64,000 nt of DNA from Streptomyces sp. Je 1-369 (GCF_026810505.1 NZ_CP101750.1:6071501-6135500); one strand, 5' to 3'; positions 39,754-50,427 are shown, counted from the first letter of the stretch. Translations and numbers: made by a program. The notes: a model not told the origin generated them from the letters alone.

Positions 39754-41195
39754 GCGACACGACAGACGGTACGGCCCCGCCGGTACGGCTGCGGCCCTGG
39801 TCCCGGATCCCCGCCCTGCGCAGCGGTCCCCTGGGCCCGGTGGGAGACGCCTGGGCCTTCAACCGGGACCCGGTGGCGTTCCTGCGCGCGGGACGCGACC
39901 AGGCCGGTGATCTCTTCCGGTTCAGGCTACTGGGGCAGCGGGTGCTGTTCGTCTGCGGCCCCGACCTGCACCGGGCGTTCTTCCGGGCGGGCGAAGAGAC
40001 CCTGAGCGCGGGCGCGGCCTACCCGTTCATGAAACCGATCTTCGGCGAAGGGGTCGTGTTCGATGCGGAGCCCGCCGAGAGGGACCGGCAAATGGCCTAC
40101 CTCTCACCGCTGTTGGCGGGACACATGCAGCAGGGGCACGCGGCGCTCGCCGAGGAGGAGGTCGAACGGCGTGTGGCGACGTGGGGTGACGAAGGGGAAG
40201 TCGATCTCGTGCCGGCGATCACGGAGCTGGTCGCCGCGGTCTCCAGCCGCTGCCTGCTCGGTGAGGAGTTCAGCAGCCGGGTGGGGAGTCGCTCGGTCGC
40301 CCTGTACCGGGAGTTGGCGAGCGGCATCCGGATGGCCGGCCTGCTGCATCCACGCCTGCCACTGCCCGCCTTCCGCCGAAGGGACCACGCGCGGCGCCGG
40401 ATCGCGGGAGAGCTCCAGCAGATCATCCGCGAACGCCGTGCCGACCCGCGGCCACGGGAAGACCTGCTGAACGCGTTGCTCACGGCCCGTACCCCACAGG
40501 GCGGGCAACTGCCCGACGATCTCGTCACCGGCGTGCTCATCGCAGCGACCTTCGCGGGGCAGCACAACACCGCGGCGCTCGCCGCCTGGGCCGGAGTGGT
40601 GCTCCTCGTCCAGAGCGACGCGTTGCCCCGCGTCCTCGCCGAACAACACCGGATCATGTCCGGAGGGACCGGAATGACGGTGGAGGGACTGCACCGGATG
40701 GAGTGGCTGGAGCACTGCGTCCGAGAAGCGGAACGGCTTTACCCGCCGGTGTTCATGATCTTCCGCAGAGCGATGCGTCCTTGGCAGGCCGGCGGTTTCC
40801 ACGTGCCGACGGGCACCTGGGTGGTGCTCTCCCCGGCGGTCTCCCACCGGCTGCCCGCCGTCTTCGCCGAACCCGGGCGGTGCGCGCCGGAGCGCTATGC
40901 CGGAGACCGCCACGAGCACCTCACACCCCACGCCCTCATCGGTTTCGGCGGCGGCCAACACCGCTGCACCGGTCTCGCCTTCGCCCACCTGGTGGTCAAG
41001 ACCATCTGGAGCGTGCTGCTGCGCCGCTTCCACCTGGAACTTCTGGGCGGGCCCCACCGTCCCGAGTACGCCACGGCGTTCGTCGCCCTGCCCTCCGCCC
41101 CGTGCACGCTGCGGTACCGCCTCATTGATCTCAGCCCACCACACTCTCCCGCCACGCCCGGTGCAGCTCCGCGAACGCCCCCGTGCCCGCGATGA
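39750..41195 (+). CDS. CYP51-like cytochrome P450
   Basis: A 481-residue P450. The B-C region AYPFMKPIFGEGVVFD is nearly identical to the substrate-recognition segment of Mycobacterium tuberculosis CYP51 (sterol 14-alpha-demethylase) as I remember it. The I helix reads FAGQHNTAALAAW where CYP51 has FAGHHTSSGTASW; the ExxR is in REAERL; the heme cysteine is C406 in FGGGQHRCTG. The substrate is therefore probably a tetracyclic sterol or triterpenoid. The last 20 or so residues are Pro-rich and overlap the convergent ABC gene by 65 bp. Redox partners are not in the window. Confidence 0.87.
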   Translation: MSDTTDGTAPPVRLRPWSRIPALRSGPLGPVGDAWAFNRDPVAFLRAGRDQAGDLFRFRLLGQRVLFVCGPDLHRAFFRAGEETLSAGAAYPFMKPIFGEGVVFDAEPAERDRQMAYLSPLLAGHMQQGHAALAEEEVERRVATWGDEGEVDLVPAITELVAAVSSRCLLGEEFSSRVGSRSVALYRELASGIRMAGLLHPRLPLPAFRRRDHARRRIAGELQQIIRERRADPRPREDLLNALLTARTPQGGQLPDDLVTGVLIAATFAGQHNTAALAAWAGVVLLVQSDALPRVLAEQHRIMSGGTGMTVEGLHRMEWLEHCVREAERLYPPVFMIFRRAMRPWQAGGFHVPTGTWVVLSPAVSHRLPAVFAEPGRCAPERYAGDRHEHLTPHALIGFGGGQHRCTGLAFAHLVVKTIWSVLLRRFHLELLGGPHRPEYATAFVALPSAPCTLRYRLIDLSPPHSPATPGAAPRTPPCPR

Positions 41196-43020
41196 GTTCG
41201 GTGGGCGTGCCGTCCTCCACGACGCGGCCGTGTTCCATGACCAGGACCCGGTCGGCGATCTCCACCGTGGAGAGGCGGTGGGCGATGACCACGGCCGTGC
41301 GGCCGCGCAGCACCGTGTGCATGGCGCGCTGCACCGCACGCTCGCCGGGGATGTCCAGGGAACTCGTCGCCTCGTCGAGGATCAGCACCGCCGGGTCGGC
41401 GAGCAGGGCGCGGGCGAAGGCGACCAGCTGGCGCTGGCCCGCGGAGATGCGACCGCCCCGCTTGCGTACGTCCGTGTCGTAGCCGTCGGGGAGCGAGGTG
41501 ATGAAGTCGTGGGCGCCGATGGCCTTCGCCGCGCGTTCGATGTCCTCGCGGGTGGCGTCCGGGCGGCCGATCGCGATGTTCTCCGCGACGGTCCCGGAGA
41601 ACAGGAACGCCTCCTGCGTCACCATGACGACCCCGCGCCGCAGCTCGGCGAGGGCGAGTTCGCGCAGGTCGACGCCGTCGAGGAGGACGGCGCCCGCCGT
41701 CGGGTCGTAGAAGCGGGCGAGCAGTTTCGCCAGTGTCGACTTGCCCGCGCCCGTGGAGCCGACGACCGCCACGGTCTGCCCGGCGGGCAGCGTGAGGTCG
41801 AAGCGGGGCAGGATCTCGCCGCCCGTGCGGTAGGCGAACCGGACGCCCTCGAAGCGGACTTCGCGGCCCGGGTGGTCGGTCTCGAGGACGGGCAGTGGGC
41901 GCGCGGCCGACGCCTCCGGTTCGGGCACCGTCGGGGTCTGGGCGAGCAGCCCCGCGACCTTCTCCAGGGACGCGGCCGCCGACTGGTAGGAGTTGAGGAA
42001 CATGCCGAGCCGGTCGATCGGGTCGTACAGGCGCCGCAGGTACAGCACCGCGGCGGCCAGCACACCGAGCGCGAGCCCGCCGTCGGCGACCCGGTGGGCG
42101 CCCCACAGCACGATCGCGGCCACCGCGATGTTGGCGACGAGCCGCGAGCCGACGACGTAGCGGGCCATCTCCAGCATCGCGTCGCCGTTGGTCCGCTCGT
42201 GCCGGTGGTTGAGCACACCGAACTCCGCGTCGTTGGCCTGCTCCCTGCGGAAGGCCCGCACCGGCCGGATGCCGTTCATGGTCTCCGCGAACTTCACGAT
42301 GACGGCGGCGATCGCGGTCGACCGGTTGCGGAACATCGCGCCCGCGCGCCGCTGGTAGAGGCGGATGAGGAGGTACAGCGGGACGAAGGAGGCGACGGCC
42401 ACCGCGCCCAGGCCCAGGTCGAGCCAGAGCAGCATCGCCGAGATGTAGACGAAGGACAGGATGACGGTGAGGAGTTCCTGCAGCCCTTCGCTGAGGAGCT
42501 CGCGAAGCGACTCGACGTCGGTGGTGGAGCGGGAGATGAGCCGGCCCGAGGTGTACCGCTCGTGGAAGTCGACGCTGAGCGCCTGCGCGTGCCGGAAGAT
42601 GCGGCCGCGCAGATCGAGCAGGACGTCCTGGTTGACGCGTGCGGAGGCGATGATGAACGCGTACTGGAGGGCGCCGGACGCGGCCGCGCAGCACAGGTAG
42701 CCGACGGCGACGGCGATCAGCGGGCCGTAGTCGTCGGCGCGTACGGCGGGCACGCCGCGGTCGATGGCGTACGCGACGAGCAGCGGTCCCGCCTGCACGA
42801 CGGCCTGTTGTACGAGGAGCAGGACGGCGGCGAGCACGACGCGCCGGCGCAGCGGTGAGAGCAGGGAGAGCAGCAGGGCGCGGGTGGCGCCCGGGGGTGC
42901 GGGCAGTTCGTCCTTGTCGAACGGGTCGTCCGGCGCGGCGGACGGTGCGCCGGGGAGGTCGGGTCCGTCGTCCCCCTCGGGGTCGAAGGGCTTCTCCCGT
43001 ACGGATGCGGGCACGGTCAT
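41131..43020 (-). CDS. ABC exporter half, canonical Walker B
   Basis: A 629-residue half transporter: about 65 hydrophilic residues, six transmembrane helices (about 65-350), then the nucleotide-binding domain with Walker A VGSTGAGKST, Q-loop MVTQEAFLF, signature ISAGQ (in place of LSGGQ), Walker B LILDEATSSLD with the catalytic Glu, and H-loop IAHRLST. It overlaps the partner gene upstream by ATGA. The degenerate signature here and the degenerate Walker B in the partner fall in the same composite site, so the two proteins should form an asymmetric heterodimer. The cargo is unknown; the convergent terpene cluster is a neighbour but not in the same unit. Confidence 0.9.
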   Translation of the reverse strand: MTVPASVREKPFDPEGDDGPDLPGAPSAAPDDPFDKDELPAPPGATRALLLSLLSPLRRRVVLAAVLLLVQQAVVQAGPLLVAYAIDRGVPAVRADDYGPLIAVAVGYLCCAAASGALQYAFIIASARVNQDVLLDLRGRIFRHAQALSVDFHERYTSGRLISRSTTDVESLRELLSEGLQELLTVILSFVYISAMLLWLDLGLGAVAVASFVPLYLLIRLYQRRAGAMFRNRSTAIAAVIVKFAETMNGIRPVRAFRREQANDAEFGVLNHRHERTNGDAMLEMARYVVGSRLVANIAVAAIVLWGAHRVADGGLALGVLAAAVLYLRRLYDPIDRLGMFLNSYQSAAASLEKVAGLLAQTPTVPEPEASAARPLPVLETDHPGREVRFEGVRFAYRTGGEILPRFDLTLPAGQTVAVVGSTGAGKSTLAKLLARFYDPTAGAVLLDGVDLRELALAELRRGVVMVTQEAFLFSGTVAENIAIGRPDATREDIERAAKAIGAHDFITSLPDGYDTDVRKRGGRISAGQRQLVAFARALLADPAVLILDEATSSLDIPGERAVQRAMHTVLRGRTAVVIAHRLSTVEIADRVLVMEHGRVVEDGTPTELIAGTGAFAELHRAWRESVVG

Positions 43021-45053
43021 CGGGCGGCCTCCTCGGCGGGGTGTCCGGTGGCGGGGGCGGTGGGCCCGGTGGACTCGGTGGACCGGGTGGGCTCGGCGGA
43101 CCGGGTGGTGTCGGTGGGCTCGGCGGGCCGGGTGGTGTCGGTGGGCTCGGTGGCGTCGGTGGCGTCGGTGGCGTCGGTGGACCCGGTGGACCCGGTGGAC
43201 CCGGTGGACCCGGTGGACTGAGTGGACTCAGTGGGCCCGTCGGGCAGGGCATGCGTGGGCGCGGGGGACGGCACCGTCTCCGCGCCCGACATCAGCCACG
43301 CGTACTCCGCGTTCTCCCGCAGCAGCTCCTGATGCGTGCCGACCGCGGCGACACGGCCGCCCGACAGCAGGGCCACACGGTCGGCCAGCAGCACCGTGGA
43401 CGGCCGGTGGGCGACGATGAGCGCGGTCGTGTCCGCGAGGACCCTGCGCAGCGCCGCCTCCACCAGCGCCTCCGTGTGGACGTCGAGCGCGGACAGCGGG
43501 TCGTCCAGGACCAGGAAGCGGGGGCGGCCCACCACCGCGCGGGCCAGGGCGAGACGCTGCCGCTGGCCGCCGGAGAGGCTCAGGCCCTGCTCCCCGACCT
43601 GCGTGCCGGTGCCCTGCGGCAGGGCGTGCGCGAAGCCTGCCTGCGCCACGTCGAGCGCGCGGGCCAGCTCGACGTCGCCCGCGCTCTCCTCGGCACCCAT
43701 CAGGACGTTCTCACCGACGGTCGCGGAGAACAGGGTGGGCTCCTCGAAGGCGACCGCCACGAGTGTCCGCAGGTGTGCGCGGTCCATCGCCGTGATGTCC
43801 TCGCCGTCCAGCGTGACGCGGCCGCCGGTCACCTCGTGCAGCCGGGGCACCAGCGCGGTGAGCGTCGTCTTGCCGCTGCCGGTCGCGCCGACGAGCGCCA
43901 TGGTCTCGCCGCGGCGTACGTGCAGGTCGACGTGGGAGAGGACGGCGGGGGCGTCCGCCGCGGCGTCCGGGTACCTGAACTCGACGTCGTGGAACCGCAG
44001 TCCGTCAGCAGCGGACTCGTCCTCGGCGTCCGCCTGCCGCCCGGCCGCCACCGTGGCGCTCTCCGGCTCCGCGTCCATCACCTCGAAGTACCGCTCCGTG
44101 GCCGTCGCCGACTCCTGGCTCATCGCGAGCAGGAACCCGATCGACTCCACGGGCCAGCGCAGCGCGAGCGCCGTCGACAGGAAGGCGACCAGCGTGCCGG
44201 CCGAGAGCCCGCCGTCCGCGACCCGCACCGTGCCGAGCACCAGCGCCGCCCCGATGGCGATCTCCGGCAGCGTCACGATCACGGCGTAGACCGCGGCGAG
44301 CAGCCGCGCCTTGACCATCTCGGTGCCGCGCAGCGTGTGCGAAAGCTCGCGGAACGCCCGCGCCTGGCTGCGGTGGCGGCCGAAGCCCTTGATGATGCGG
44401 ATGCCGAGCACGCTCTCCTCGACGACCGTCGTCAGATCGCCGACCTGGTCCTGCGCCCGCCGCGCCACGGCGGAGTACCGTCCCTCGAAGTACGCCGTCG
44501 CGATGACCATCGGCACCACGGGGGCGAGCAGCACGAGCCCGAGTGCGAAGTCCTGACCCAGCAGGATGATCACGCCCACCACGATCGTTGCCCCGTTGAC
44601 CAGCAGGAACGTCAGCGGGAAGGCGAGGAACATGCGCAGCAGCATCAGGTCGGTCGTGCCGCGCGACAGCAGCTGACCGGACGCCCACCGGTCGTGGAAG
44701 GCCACCGGGAGCCGCTGGAGATGGCGGAAGAGGTCCGCCCGCATCGCCGCCTCCACGCTCGCGAGCGGCCGGGCGACCAGCCACCGCCGCAGCCCGAACA
44801 GCAACGCCTCCGTGGCGCCGAGCAGAAGCAGCAGCAGAGCCCCGAGCCACACCCCCGTCGGGTCCCGGTCGGCCACCGGGCCGTCCACCATCCACTTCAG
44901 CACGAGGGGGAAGAAGAGCCCCGTGCAAGAGGCGATGATCGCGACAACCGCCGCGACGATCAGGCGAGTTCGGACCGGCCGCACGTACGGCCAGAGGCGC
45001 AGCAGCGTCCGTACGGCGGACCGATCCTTGGCAGGGGCATCTGATTTCGGCAT
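43017..45053 (-). CDS. ABC exporter half, degenerate Walker B
   Basis: A 678-residue half transporter: six transmembrane helices (about 25-310) and an ATPase domain with Walker A VGATGSGKTT, LSGGQRQRLA signature, and Walker B FLVLDDPLSALD, where Asp replaces the usual catalytic Glu. The Q-loop region reads VAFEEP. The last 70 or so residues are a Thr/Ser/Gly/Pro/Glu repeat tail encoded by a 9-12 bp minisatellite. The ATG at 45053 has no Shine-Dalgarno sequence. Likely partner of the downstream gene in a multidrug-type heterodimeric exporter. Confidence 0.88.
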   Translation of the reverse strand: MPKSDAPAKDRSAVRTLLRLWPYVRPVRTRLIVAAVVAIIASCTGLFFPLVLKWMVDGPVADRDPTGVWLGALLLLLLGATEALLFGLRRWLVARPLASVEAAMRADLFRHLQRLPVAFHDRWASGQLLSRGTTDLMLLRMFLAFPLTFLLVNGATIVVGVIILLGQDFALGLVLLAPVVPMVIATAYFEGRYSAVARRAQDQVGDLTTVVEESVLGIRIIKGFGRHRSQARAFRELSHTLRGTEMVKARLLAAVYAVIVTLPEIAIGAALVLGTVRVADGGLSAGTLVAFLSTALALRWPVESIGFLLAMSQESATATERYFEVMDAEPESATVAAGRQADAEDESAADGLRFHDVEFRYPDAAADAPAVLSHVDLHVRRGETMALVGATGSGKTTLTALVPRLHEVTGGRVTLDGEDITAMDRAHLRTLVAVAFEEPTLFSATVGENVLMGAEESAGDVELARALDVAQAGFAHALPQGTGTQVGEQGLSLSGGQRQRLALARAVVGRPRFLVLDDPLSALDVHTEALVEAALRRVLADTTALIVAHRPSTVLLADRVALLSGGRVAAVGTHQELLRENAEYAWLMSGAETVPSPAPTHALPDGPTESTQSTGSTGSTGSTGSTDATDATDATEPTDTTRPAEPTDTTRSAEPTRSTESTGPTAPATGHPAEEAAR
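43054..43237. repeat. Minisatellite in the ABC gene 3' end
   Basis: Runs of 9-bp units such as GGTGGACCC and GGTGGCGTC, mixed with related 12-bp units (GGTGGGCTCGGC), repeat about 20 times. On the coding strand they specify a tail of STG, DAT and EPT triplets. Copy number is likely to vary between strains. Confidence 0.85.
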
Positions 45054-45230
45054 CAGGAGCGAGCCTACGGATCGCCACTGACAGAGCCCACCGAGTTTTG
45101 GACGGTACGGGGTACTGCGCTGGACCTAGGCCGGGTGCGGCGAGCCATATTGCGATCAACCGATCGGCTGATGCCGCTTCGAGCGCGATGGGCGATGCCC
45201 GTACCCCCGCCCACCGGCGATTCTCGACGC

Positions 45231-46133
45231 ATGCCCCTCATCGAAGTGCACGGACTCCACAAGGCCTACGGCGGACGCACCGTCGTCGACGGTGTCTCCT
45301 TCGCCGTGGAAGAGGGTGAGATCTTCGGGATCCTCGGGCCGAACGGCGCGGGCAAGACCACCACCGTGGAGTGCGTGGAGGGTTTGCGCACCCCCGACTC
45401 GGGGGTCGTGCGCGTCGCGGGGCTCGACCCCGTCGCCGACCACCAGCGGCTCACGCGGATCCTCGGCGCGCAGCTCCAGCAGAGCGAGCTGCAGCCCAAG
45501 CTCACCGTGCGCGAGGCGCTCGAACTGTACGCCGCGTTCTATCCGGACCCCGCCGACTGGCGGCCCCTCGCCGAACGCCTGCGGCTGACCGACAAGCTGG
45601 ACAGCCGTTTCGGCAAGCTGTCGGGCGGCCAGAAGCAGCGGCTGTTCATCGCGCTCTCCCTGATCGGGAACCCGAGGGTCGTCGTCCTGGACGAGCTGAC
45701 CACCGGCCTCGACCCGCGCGCCCGGCGGGACACCTGGGAGCTCATCGAGGACGTGCGGGGCAGGGGAGTCACGGTCCTGCTCGTCACCCACTTCATGGAG
45801 GAGGCGCAGCGCCTCTGCGACCGCATCGCGGTCATCGACAAGGGCAGGGTCGCCGCCCTCGACTCCCCGGCGGGGCTGATCAGCCGGTCCGCGAGCTCCA
45901 CCGTCATGTCGTTCACGCCGTCCGCGCCGCTCGACGAGCGCGCCCTCGCTGCCCTGCCCGCCATCGCCTCCGTCGAGCGGCACGACGGCCGCTACACCCT
46001 GAACGGCACCGACGAGACCGTCGACGCCGCCATCACCCTGCTCGCCCGGCACCGCATCACCGCCCACCAACTCCGCGTCGTCGACGCCACGTTGGACGAC
46101 GCGTTCCTCGATCTGACGGGAGTATCGGCATGA
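45231..46133 (+). CDS. ABC-2 exporter ATP-binding protein
   Basis: A 300-residue DrrA-type ATPase. Walker A LGPNGAGKTT, Q-loop GAQLQQSEL, signature KLSGGQKQRL, Walker B VVVLDELTTGLDP and the H-loop VTHFMEEAQ are intact; a short C-terminal domain with the VDATLDDAFL segment follows. It drives the membrane protein encoded next, with which it shares an ATGA overlap. The ATG at 45231 lacks a clear ribosome binding site, so the message may be leaderless or start further upstream in the open frame. Confidence 0.9.
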   Translation: MPLIEVHGLHKAYGGRTVVDGVSFAVEEGEIFGILGPNGAGKTTTVECVEGLRTPDSGVVRVAGLDPVADHQRLTRILGAQLQQSELQPKLTVREALELYAAFYPDPADWRPLAERLRLTDKLDSRFGKLSGGQKQRLFIALSLIGNPRVVVLDELTTGLDPRARRDTWELIEDVRGRGVTVLLVTHFMEEAQRLCDRIAVIDKGRVAALDSPAGLISRSASSTVMSFTPSAPLDERALAALPAIASVERHDGRYTLNGTDETVDAAITLLARHRITAHQLRVVDATLDDAFLDLTGVSA

Positions 46134-46902
46134 CCGCCGTCGCCGCACCGCACACCACCACCGGCAGAAGCGGCGGCACCGCCGTACTGAAGGCGGAGTT
46201 CCGGCTCTTCCGGCGCGAACCCGGCGCCGTGTTCTGGATCATGGCGTTCCCCACGCTCCTCCTCGTGATCCTCGGCTCCATCCCCTCCTTCCGCGAACCC
46301 GCCGACTCGCTCGGCGGCAACCGGATGGTCGACGCGTACGTCCCCGTCACCGTGCTGCTCGGCCTGATCATGGCGGGGCTCCAGGCGATGCCGCCGCTCA
46401 TCACCGGCTACCGCGAGCGCGGCATCCTGCGCCGGATGTCCGCGACCCCGGTGCGTCCCTCCGCCGTCCTCGGCGCGCAGATGAGCATCTACGGCACGTC
46501 CGCGCTCGTCTCCGCGCTGCTCTCCCTGACCGTCGGCCGCCTCGCCTTTGACGTGACCCTGCCGCGCCAGGCCTTCGGCTACGTCCTCGCGCTGGTCCTC
46601 GCCGTCCTGTGCGGGCTCGCCCTGGGCGCCCTGATCTCCGCGCTCGCCCGTACCACGAAGGCCGCGTCCGCGATCGGCTCCGCCGTCTTCTTCCCGATGA
46701 TGTTCAGCGCGGGCGTCTGGCTGCCGGTGCAGGCGATGCCCGACACGCTCGCCCGCACCGTGGAGTTCGCCCCGCTCGGCGCCGCCTCCCAGGCACTCGC
46801 CGAGGCCGCGGCGGGCGACTGGCCCGGCTGGAGCCACCTGGGCGTCCTCGCGCTGTGGACCGTGCTCCTGTCGGCGGGGGCCGCGCGTTGGTTCCGGTGG
46901 GA

Positions 46903-46906
<4 letters not shown>
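46130..46906 (+). CDS. ABC-2 exporter permease
   Basis: A 258-residue membrane protein with about six helices and the ABC-2 signature around RERGILRRMSATPVRPSAVL, the cytoplasmic loop that contacts the ATPase. The later FFPMMFSAGVWLPVQAMP is typical of DrrB-like permeases. It works with the preceding ATPase to export a drug, lipid or peptide. Overlaps on both sides (ATGA upstream, GTGA downstream) tie it to the two-component genes. Confidence 0.9.
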
Positions 46907-48223
<1,317 letters not shown>

Positions 48224-48234
<11 letters not shown>

Positions 48235-48859
48235 AGTGATCACTCTCATCGTCGTGGACGACCACCCCGTCGTCCGCGACGGCCTGCGCGGAATGTTCCG
48301 GTCGGCCCCCGGGTTCCAGGTACTCGGTGAGGCGTCGAACGGCGTGGAGGCGGTCGCCCTGACCGCCGAACTCGACCCCGACGTCGTCCTCATGGACCTG
48401 CGCATGCCGGGCGGCGGCGGTGTCGACGCGATCACCGAGCTCACCCGCCGTGGCGCCCGCGCCCGCGTCCTGGTCCTCACCACGTACGACACCGACTCCG
48501 ACACGCTCCCCGCGATCGAGGCGGGCGCGACCGGCTATCTACTCAAGGACGCCCCGCGCGACGAGCTGTTCACCGCGGTCCGCGCCGCCGCCGAAGGGCG
48601 CACCGTCCTCTCGCCCGCCGTCGCGTCCCGCCTCGTCTCACGCGTGCGTGCCCCCGGCAACGAGCCGCTGAGCACCCGTGAGAGGGAGGTGCTCGCGCTC
48701 GTCGCCAGGGGCACGTCGAACCGTGAGATCGCCGCGGAACTCTTCATCAGCGAGGCCACGGTCAAGACGCATCTCACCCACATCTACGGCAAGCTCGGCG
48801 TCAAGGACCGTGCCGCGGCCGTCGCGACGGCGTACAACCGCGGCATCCTCGGAGCCTGA
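48224..48859 (+). CDS. NarL/LuxR-type response regulator
   Basis: A 211-residue regulator. The receiver domain (1-125) has the acidic pair D12-D13, the phosphoacceptor D58 in VLMDLRMPG, and the conserved T and K (LTTYDTD, LLKDAP). The C-terminal LuxR helix-turn-helix (about 145-205) shows LSTREREVLALVARGTSNREI. The ATG lies 11 bases inside the kinase gene. It probably controls the ABC operon that it belongs to. Confidence 0.93.
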
Positions 48860-48892
48860 CCGACGGGCGTCCGACCGACAGACCCGCGGAGG

Positions 48893-50293
48893 TTACGCCC
48901 GCTGCCAGAGCGCCGGCGTGTTCGGCGGCTCCCAGCCCGGCTGCGCCTGGTGGCCCTGGAGGCAGCGGTACGTGGAGCCGCCGTAGGTCACCGTGTCGCC
49001 CGCGGCGTACACCTTGCCCGCCGCCCAGGTGCCGCCCGGCTCCGGCTCACCCGGGTCCGGGTCACCGCCGCCGCCGGTGGTCTTCAGCGTCAGGGCGAAC
49101 CGCTGGAGGAGCGGGTTGATCGGCTGGTGGTACGTCGTACCGCCGCTGGAGCAGTTGCCCGAACCGCCCGAGGTCACGCCCTGCGCCTGGCTTCCCGATA
49201 TGTAGGAGCCGCCCGAGTCGCCGGGCTCCGCGCAGACCGTCGTCCGCGTCACGCCGCTGATGGTGCCCTCGGGGTAGGTGACGCTGGTGTTGTGCTGCGA
49301 GATGGTGCCGCAGTGCCACCCCGTAGTGGAGCCCGACCGGCAGATCGACGCACCCACCGGGGACTGTGTCGAGCCCCCGACGCCGACCCGCTGGCCGCCC
49401 TGGCCCTTCACGTACGGGGTGGCGGTCCACTGCGTGTTCGTGGCGACCCACGCCATGTCGTTCCCGGGGAACACGGACGCCTGGAACGTGCCCTGGGCCA
49501 CCTGGTTGTAGCCGGTGGTCGCGGTGCCCGCGCGCCCGCAGTGACCGGCCGTGGCGAAGCCCTGCTGGCTGCCCTTGGTGATCGGGAAGCCGATGGAGCA
49601 GCGGCCGCCCATGTAGTACGCCTCACCGCCCACCAGGTCGTACAGCGGCCGCGGCCGCTCCGAGGTCCTCTCCACGCGTACGAGGGAGGAGTCCACGCCC
49701 GCCGCCGCGACGAGGGACTTCGCGGCGGACGTCTTCACGGCCCGCACCACGACCGCGTTGGAGCGCACGTCGACGTACCAGACCGGCGCGTCACGCGTCG
49801 CCGTCCTCTTCGCCGCGCGGTCGAGGCGGGCCTTCGCCGCGTCCAGCCGCGCGACGGAGTGGTCGACGACCGCGGCCCGCGCGCCCCGCGCCTCGATCGC
49901 GGGGACGTCGGCGGCGTCGGTGGTCGCCACGGTGAGCCGCGCGGAGGTGGCGCCGTGCACCCAGGCGCCCGCGAAGTCACGGCCGAGCGCGTTGTGCAGG
50001 GCTCCCGCGACGGCGCCGGCCTCGGCCTCGTTGACCAGACGGGCCTCGGCCTGCGCCGACGTGAGGCCGAGGTCGCGCTGCATGGCCTTCAAGACTCCGG
50101 GAGAGGTCTTGCCGACGGCGGCGCTCTCGGCGGGGGAGAGCCGGGAGGAGGAGGGGGAGGAGGGGGAAGTGGGGGAAGTGGGGGAGGAGGGGGAAGCGGA
50201 CGCGGCGCCGGGGAGACCGGCGAAGACCAGCGCACCGGCAGCGGTGACCGCGGCACACGCGGCGGCGAGACGTCTGGGATGGGTGGGGAGCAT
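48893..50293 (-). CDS. Streptogrisin-C-like protease with chitin-binding module
   Basis: A 466-residue secreted S1 serine protease. A signal peptide (about 1-33) and a Ser/Pro linker precede the alpha-lytic-type propeptide (about 55-210); the mature domain has TAGHC (His), GNDMAWV (Asp) and GDSGGS (Ser). A Gly/Pro linker and a small C-terminal CBM5/12-type domain (WAAGKVYAAGDTVTYGGS to PALWQ) should bind chitin or similar polymers. This is the domain order of streptogrisin C. ATG at 50293 follows GAGGAG. It ends 33 bp from the convergent response regulator gene. Confidence 0.93.
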   Translation of the reverse strand: MLPTHPRRLAAACAAVTAAGALVFAGLPGAASASPSSPTSPTSPSSPSSSRLSPAESAAVGKTSPGVLKAMQRDLGLTSAQAEARLVNEAEAGAVAGALHNALGRDFAGAWVHGATSARLTVATTDAADVPAIEARGARAAVVDHSVARLDAAKARLDRAAKRTATRDAPVWYVDVRSNAVVVRAVKTSAAKSLVAAAGVDSSLVRVERTSERPRPLYDLVGGEAYYMGGRCSIGFPITKGSQQGFATAGHCGRAGTATTGYNQVAQGTFQASVFPGNDMAWVATNTQWTATPYVKGQGGQRVGVGGSTQSPVGASICRSGSTTGWHCGTISQHNTSVTYPEGTISGVTRTTVCAEPGDSGGSYISGSQAQGVTSGGSGNCSSGGTTYHQPINPLLQRFALTLKTTGGGGDPDPGEPEPGGTWAAGKVYAAGDTVTYGGSTYRCLQGHQAQPGWEPPNTPALWQRA

Positions 50294-50427
50294 GCGAGGT
50301 CTCCTCGTTGTACAAGGACGAGCGGGGATCGCCCACAAGGTAGAACTCTCAACAGCCCCCGGACAGCTGTCATTCGCCCCCGTACGCCGACGTTATGGAC
50401 CGCGGGGGAAAGCGGCGTGCCGCCGCG

